Positions 61,750-64,000 of a stretch of 64,000 nt of DNA are shown piece by piece. Below the pieces are notes generated by a model. It was not told where the DNA came from. It did not search any database and saw only the letters and a program-made list of their open reading frames with translations. The first letter of the stretch is position 1, and each line of letters starts with the position of its first letter. The translations under genes were made by a program, and so were the position numbers. Source of the DNA: Termitidicoccus mucosus (lineage in GTDB: Bacteria; Verrucomicrobiota; Verrucomicrobiia; Opitutales; Opitutaceae); NCBI RefSeq assembly GCF_038725785.1, contig NZ_CP109796.1, positions 7,626,501 to 7,690,500 of the forward strand. Direction: 5' to 3'.

Positions 61750-61953
61750 GGAGATGCGTGGTGCAGGGTCTGACCGTTACCGGCCAGCCGGCAACGGGGC
61801 CGAAGCATCAGGGAGGACACGCCCCGGCCAGCCATTGGTTTGTCCGCATGTAAAACCACGGGGCAGACGCGGCATTGTTTACATAAGGCAGGGAACTACC
61901 GGCATCGCAGGCATGCCGGTCTCCGGGAGAAATAAGATTTAATCGAAGACGCC
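61750..61953. other. Intergenic, nothing recognised
   Basis: The 200-bp gap between the permease and the outer-membrane protein gene may hold the promoter of the permease-phosphorylase unit. I see no palindrome of the GTTCA type here. Confidence 0.4.
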
Positions 61954-62709
61954 TCAGAACCCGAGCGTGATGCCGAGAGTAAACCAGAGTTTGTTATCGG
62001 TCCATTCGATGCCGTCGTTGGTGGCATAGTGAAGGCCGGCGTGGAGCAGTGCCTTGTCGTTGAGTCGATACGGGAGCGTGAGGTTGGCGCCGTAGTAGTT
62101 GTAGGACTCCTTTGCTTTATAGCTGCCAGCCATGCGGTTGGCGCCGGTGTCCCAGACCACCCGGTTGTCATCGGGCGTCCAGTCGCGGGCGGAAACAGTG
62201 CCGGCAAAGACATTGAAATCGAGTGATGCACCAAAGCGTCCGAATTTAATCGGGAGGCTATATCCGGCAGAAGCCTGAACCGTGGCCGACTCAAGGCGAA
62301 AATCATAATAGCCATAAATGCTAATGGAGAAACCGCCAATTCCGTAACTCAGGCCCAGACCCAGTTCGTAAGAGTCCTTTGTCTGCCCGCCGCCGGCCTC
62401 GGGATACCAGTAATACGTGCCAAGCAGATCGACCGCCAGGTGGTCGGTGAGCTGTTTCTTGCAGCCGACATAGATATCAATCTCGTCGTTTTCCTCCTTG
62501 GTGACCGGCAGGTTCGTCCAGAAGCCCGCATAGATATTCTCGACCGTGACTTCAATCGAGGGCTGGAGACTATTGCCAGCCTGTTCGAGTCCGCGGAACA
62601 CATGGTCGTTGGCATACATGAAATCATACGACACTTTGAACGGATTGTCCTGCGCGAAAAGCGAGGACACACCGAGAAGGGCTGATAACAGAAGGGCGGT
62701 TTTCTTCAT
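61954..62709 (-). CDS. TorF/Gcw_chp-family outer-membrane beta-barrel protein
   Basis: 251 residues with a signal peptide (MKKTALLLSALLGVSSLFAQ), then alternating amphipathic strands (VSYDFMYANDHVFRG, YVGCKKQL, LGLGLSYGIGGFSISIYGYYDF) and a terminal Phe. The opening SYDF-YANDHVFRG is the mark of the Gcw_chp (TIGR02001, TorF) family of small barrels. Its role is unsettled; here it may be a pore for the sugar used by the operon. Confidence 0.75.
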   Translation of the reverse strand: MKKTALLLSALLGVSSLFAQDNPFKVSYDFMYANDHVFRGLEQAGNSLQPSIEVTVENIYAGFWTNLPVTKEENDEIDIYVGCKKQLTDHLAVDLLGTYYWYPEAGGGQTKDSYELGLGLSYGIGGFSISIYGYYDFRLESATVQASAGYSLPIKFGRFGASLDFNVFAGTVSARDWTPDDNRVVWDTGANRMAGSYKAKESYNYYGANLTLPYRLNDKALLHAGLHYATNDGIEWTDNKLWFTLGITLGF

Positions 62710-62837
62710 GGGAGTGGAGTTCTTTGAGGTTGTGCGCGGGGCGGGTGCCGAGGGTCTTGTGATATGGGGTCGGGGCAGGGTTGAAATAAGAAATCATTTT
62801 TACGTAACATTCCTGCCCCGGACAGGCGGCGGGCGGG

Positions 62838-64000
62838 TCATTCCCCGGCCTTTTTCTCGTAATAATCGCGCAGGACGAACCAAGCCTTTTTCTTCGCGCC
62901 GGATTCGCCGATCAGGCCTTTGCGGTTCCAGCCATCCTTGATGCCGGGAAGCGGACGGCGCGGGGAGCGGAAATCGGCCAGTATCCACGGCGTGGCGCCG
63001 CGCCAGGCGGGGATGCGCTCCAGCATGGGCAGGGTGCGGCGGTAGAGTTCCTCCTGAAATTCCTCGCTGTAGCGCACGTCGGGCGCGGCATGAAAACCCT
63101 CAAGCGCGCCGCCGCCAAATTCGCTGATAAAAACGGGCTTGTCGTAGCGGATGTCCCAGCGGATGCGGTCGCACTTTTCGGGCAGCCCGTCATACCAGCC
63201 GATGTATTGGTTGAAGGAAATGATGTCAGTCAGCGCCCCGAGCGGGTCGTCGATGATGCGGGTGTCGGGGGCGTGCTCCTCGTGGTGCGGTTCCATGGCG
63301 GCGGAAACGAGCCGGGTGGGATCAAGCGCGCGGACGTCGGCGACGAGCGTGCCGAGGAAACGCGTGCGGGCATCGTTGACCGGAGTCTCGTTGGCGACCG
63401 ACCAGATGATGACGCTGGCGCGGTTGCGGTCGCGGTGAACGAGCTCGGCGAGCTGGCGGCGGGCGTTGGCGAGCGTATCCGGATTTTCCCACTGGATCGT
63501 CCAGTAAACGGGAATCTCCTCCCATAGCATGATGCCGAGTTCGTCGGCCACGCGGGCCATATGCTCGTTGTGCGGGTAATGGGCGAGGCGGGCGAAATTG
63601 CAGCCGAGCTCGCGCGCCCAACCGAGCAGCAGTCGCGCGTCCTCCTCCGACCAGGCGCGGCCGCCGCGCAAGGGATTTTCCTCGTGAATGCTGATGCCGC
63701 GCAAAAACACGGGCTCCCCGTTCAACAGAATGTCGGGGCCGCGCGTCTCGACGGTGCGGAAGCCGATGCGCTCGGTGACGAGCGCGTCGCCGGCGGCGAT
63801 GGTCACGTCGTAGAGTTTCGGCGACTCGGGCGACCAGCGCCGGAGCTTGCCGGCGGCGACGGGAAACTCGCCGCGCGCCGCGCCGTCCGCGCCAGGCGTG
63901 AGCCGCGCTTCGAAGGCGAGCCCGGGGATGGAAACGGTGACGGGCGTGGAGGAGGCGGCGGAGCCGTCGAGGCGGATGCTGATGGCGATGCGGTCGGGCA
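62838..64000 (-). CDS. GH2 glycoside hydrolase (beta-glucuronidase/beta-galactosidase-like), N-terminus outside window
   Basis: The frame is open to the window edge, so at least 387 codons and an unseen N-terminus. After a WSPESPKLYDV strand and RIGFRTVETRG comes the TIM barrel with the GH2 motifs: NGEPVFLRGISIHEENPLRGG, LGCNFARLAHYPHNE, the acid/base Glu in WSVANET and the nucleophile Glu in FISEFGGGALEGFH. The last motif is closer to beta-glucuronidase than to LacZ. Retaining exo-hydrolase; the substrate (uronic acid or galactose) is not fixed. A GTG inside (63806) should not be taken as the start. Confidence 0.85.
   Translation of the reverse strand, partial: PDRIAISIRLDGSAASSTPVTVSIPGLAFEARLTPGADGAARGEFPVAAGKLRRWSPESPKLYDVTIAAGDALVTERIGFRTVETRGPDILLNGEPVFLRGISIHEENPLRGGRAWSEEDARLLLGWARELGCNFARLAHYPHNEHMARVADELGIMLWEEIPVYWTIQWENPDTLANARRQLAELVHRDRNRASVIIWSVANETPVNDARTRFLGTLVADVRALDPTRLVSAAMEPHHEEHAPDTRIIDDPLGALTDIISFNQYIGWYDGLPEKCDRIRWDIRYDKPVFISEFGGGALEGFHAAPDVRYSEEFQEELYRRTLPMLERIPAWRGATPWILADFRSPRRPLPGIKDGWNRKGLIGESGAKKKAWFVLRDYYEKKAGE

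Noticed and set aside
1-64000. tRNA or rRNA genes, or a replication origin
   Set aside because: No cloverleaf-like sequence with a recognisable T-loop (GGTTCRAAT), no rRNA signature and no DnaA-box cluster were noticed by eye; a tool such as tRNAscan-SE was not available.

Overview
The window reads as a GC-rich chromosome of a polysaccharide-degrading Verrucomicrobiota, most likely Opitutaceae. This is an inference from the style of the TonB-dependent receptor N-terminus (short signal, acidic stretch, then a LSPFEV motif), the many very large secreted carbohydrate-active proteins without SusC/SusD pairs, the SSS and GPH type symporters, and a glycine-rich C-terminal anchor tail. No rRNA or tRNA gene was seen.

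Layout. (1) 1-4.8 kb: the end of a compact type II secretion / type IV pilus-like cluster (GspE-like ATPase, pseudopilin, GspL- and GspM-like proteins), followed by small unrecognised, translationally coupled genes. (2) 4.8-18.9 kb: a nuclease-rich accessory island. It holds a DUF1016 (YhcG-type) nuclease, transposase debris, an AAA_14/DUF4143 ATPase, and, divergent from it, a tight six-gene unit (8112-18908). That unit encodes a 1329-residue Mrr-nuclease/STAND-like NTPase, a protein with an Mrr-like C-terminal nuclease, an unrecognised 290-residue protein, a zinc-motif/VRR-NUC nuclease, a 333-residue protein with a possible D...ExK signature and a 714-residue protein with a clear PD-(D/E)xK core. 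This is the best candidate here for an undescribed system, probably anti-phage or anti-plasmid. (3) 18.9-21.1 kb: a rearranged IS66 derivative with two transposase 3' halves facing outwards, the decapitated tail of a symporter gene with its small membrane partner, and an IS256 relic. (4) 21.1-55 kb: a large carbohydrate-utilisation locus. It has a GPH sugar symporter, four members of one large secreted protein family I cannot assign to a known CAZy family, an alpha-L-rhamnosidase (GH78), an esterase, a DNRLRE protein, a sugar isomerase, a sialate O-acetylesterase-like SGNH esterase, an IclR regulator, an alpha-mannosidase (GH38), an FAD oxidoreductase and a TonB-dependent receptor. Seven copies of a 16-bp palindrome (GTTCA-N6-TGAAC, one with a mismatch) sit in front of the transcription units and look like the operator of this regulon. 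(5) 55.2-57.7 kb: an insertion-sequence scrapyard containing a second, truncated copy of the start of the DUF1016 gene from region 2. (6) 57.8-64 kb: a second sugar operon on the minus strand: GH94 cellobiose phosphorylase, FHS-type sugar permease, a Gcw_chp/TorF outer-membrane protein and a GH2 enzyme running off the window.

In working order, the region 4 enzymes would trim rhamnose- and mannose-containing, possibly acetylated glycans outside the cytoplasmic membrane. The receptor would carry fragments over the outer membrane, the symporter would bring sugars into the cell, and the isomerase and oxidoreductase would process them. An IclR-type regulator is the likely controller. Region 6 takes up a sugar by proton symport and cleaves cellobiose-like disaccharides phosphorolytically inside the cell. 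All function assignments come from reading motifs by eye; no database search was possible.
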